A stretch of DNA of 6,259 bases, taken from the NCBI GenBank assembly GCA_964627855.1, contig CAZVLE010000048.1, positions 1 to 6,259 of the forward strand, in the 5' to 3' direction. This DNA is from CAZVLE01 sp964627855. Lineage in GTDB: Bacteria > Bacillota > Dethiobacteria > DTU022. A program made the position numbers and the translations under genes. The notes under the pieces are model-generated. The model saw nothing but the letters and a program-made list of their open reading frames with translations. It ran no database searches and was not told the origin of the DNA. Of the stretch, positions 5,720-6,259 are shown in pieces (the first letter of the stretch is position 1; every line of letters starts with the position of its first letter).

Positions 5720-6259
5720 ATGGAACGACAAGAAAAACACAAAACAGATATAATCCAGGCTTTACAGAGGAATTTCAGGCTCTGTCTGTTCATGGTCCTG
5801 CTGATCTCGTTTACTGTTGCCTGCCAAAATGGCCCAGATAGCGAAACGGACACTCTCCCAGGGGAGATGGAGGAGCCTCCAGGCAGGGAGTTTGAAAACG
5901 GTGAAGTCTTAGTTGTTGAGTCGAAAGAGCCAGACGAGCCACCTGTTGCTTTATACGCACAAGATCCGACCGGACTTGATGCCTGGATTTGCGAATCTCT
6001 TGAGGAGGCTGTTTTAGCCTGGATAGACCAGCATTTCCTTGAAAACCCTCAGAGAGGCAAGTACGACTTATTCTACATTGAAACAATCGATGAAGACGCA
6101 GCCGTGGTAACTGTTGGGGTGTGCTGCAGTGAGCCTGATTACACCCTTGAATACGAAATGATTGATGGGCAGTGGAGCCTCAGCCAAAAAAGGGCCATTC
6201 CTCACAGCGGCTATGATGTGATCAGAGAGCTGGGTAAACCGCTGGAAGAACTGCTGGAT
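5720..6259 (+). CDS. Putative lipoprotein of unknown function, C-terminus beyond window
   Basis: The frame is open from ATG 5720 to the right edge (180 codons, no stop). The N-terminus is hydrophilic and basic (1-20), followed by a hydrophobic stretch (21-34) ending in Thr-Val-Ala-Cys35, a lipobox with an atypical Thr at -3. Cleavage before Cys35 and lipid attachment would place the protein on the outer face of the membrane. Residues 36-78 are a low-complexity Pro/Glu/Asp linker, consistent with a spacer. From about 84 the composition becomes that of a folded domain: amphipathic helix SLEEAVLAWIDQHF (93-106), then strands around YDLFYIET and AVVTVGVCC. Cysteines 91, 135 and 136 could form a disulfide after export. 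I recognise no named family. A weak ribosome binding site, AGGCAGGTG (5707-5715), precedes the ATG. It is divergent from the glycosyltransferase operon, which hints at an envelope role without proving one. Confidence 0.8.
   Translation, partial: MERQEKHKTDIIQALQRNFRLCLFMVLLISFTVACQNGPDSETDTLPGEMEEPPGREFENGEVLVVESKEPDEPPVALYAQDPTGLDAWICESLEEAVLAWIDQHFLENPQRGKYDLFYIETIDEDAAVVTVGVCCSEPDYTLEYEMIDGQWSLSQKRAIPHSGYDVIRELGKPLEELLD

Noticed and set aside
5811..6086. Minus-strand 91-codon open frame opposite the lipoprotein
   Set aside because: The plus-strand frame has a signal sequence, lipobox and ribosome binding site; the opposite frame has none of these.

Overview
The window looks like chromosome from a moderate-GC (mid-40s to 50% by eye) Gram-positive anaerobe of the Clostridia/Bacillota type. 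The reasons are AGGAGG-like ribosome binding sites, sigma-A-like promoters, an LCP-family (LytR-CpsA-Psr) envelope protein, a type I dockerin joined to InlB-type B-repeats, and a lipoprotein signal. No genus can be named from the sequence alone. There are no RNA genes, insertion sequences or CRISPR arrays.

Layout, left to right. (1) Positions 1-1301, minus strand: the N-terminal 433 codons of a large secreted protein that runs off the left edge. It has a signal peptide, a dockerin with two calcium loops, then four complete 79-residue InlB B-type repeats and the start of a fifth. (2) Positions 1302-1643: a divergent control region holding a candidate promoter for each flanking gene, a Crp/Fnr-like near-palindrome, and tandem copies of an extended -10 element. 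(3) Positions 1644-2966, plus strand: an LCP-family membrane-anchored phosphotransferase with a very acidic C-terminal tail. (4) Positions 3014-5399, minus strand: two tandem paralogous membrane glycosyltransferases resembling family GT21 (ceramide glucosyltransferase/HpnI-like), probably one operon with a hairpin between the genes, read from a good promoter at 5442-5471. (5) Positions 5400-5719: a second divergent control region. (6) Positions 5720-6259, plus strand: the first 180 codons of an unrecognised lipoprotein that runs off the right edge.

The complete genes and both partial genes all point to the cell envelope: a repeat-built surface protein, an enzyme family that attaches anionic glycopolymers to peptidoglycan, two membrane glycosyltransferases likely to glycosylate a lipid, and a lipoprotein. 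That they act in one pathway is inference from position only. The most notable features are the paired GT21-like enzymes, both with Glu where the family has its third catalytic Asp, the N-terminal dockerin on a B-repeat protein, and the promoter architecture of the two divergent regions. Both glycosyltransferases are best started at internal ATG codons, not at the longest open-frame TTG codons.
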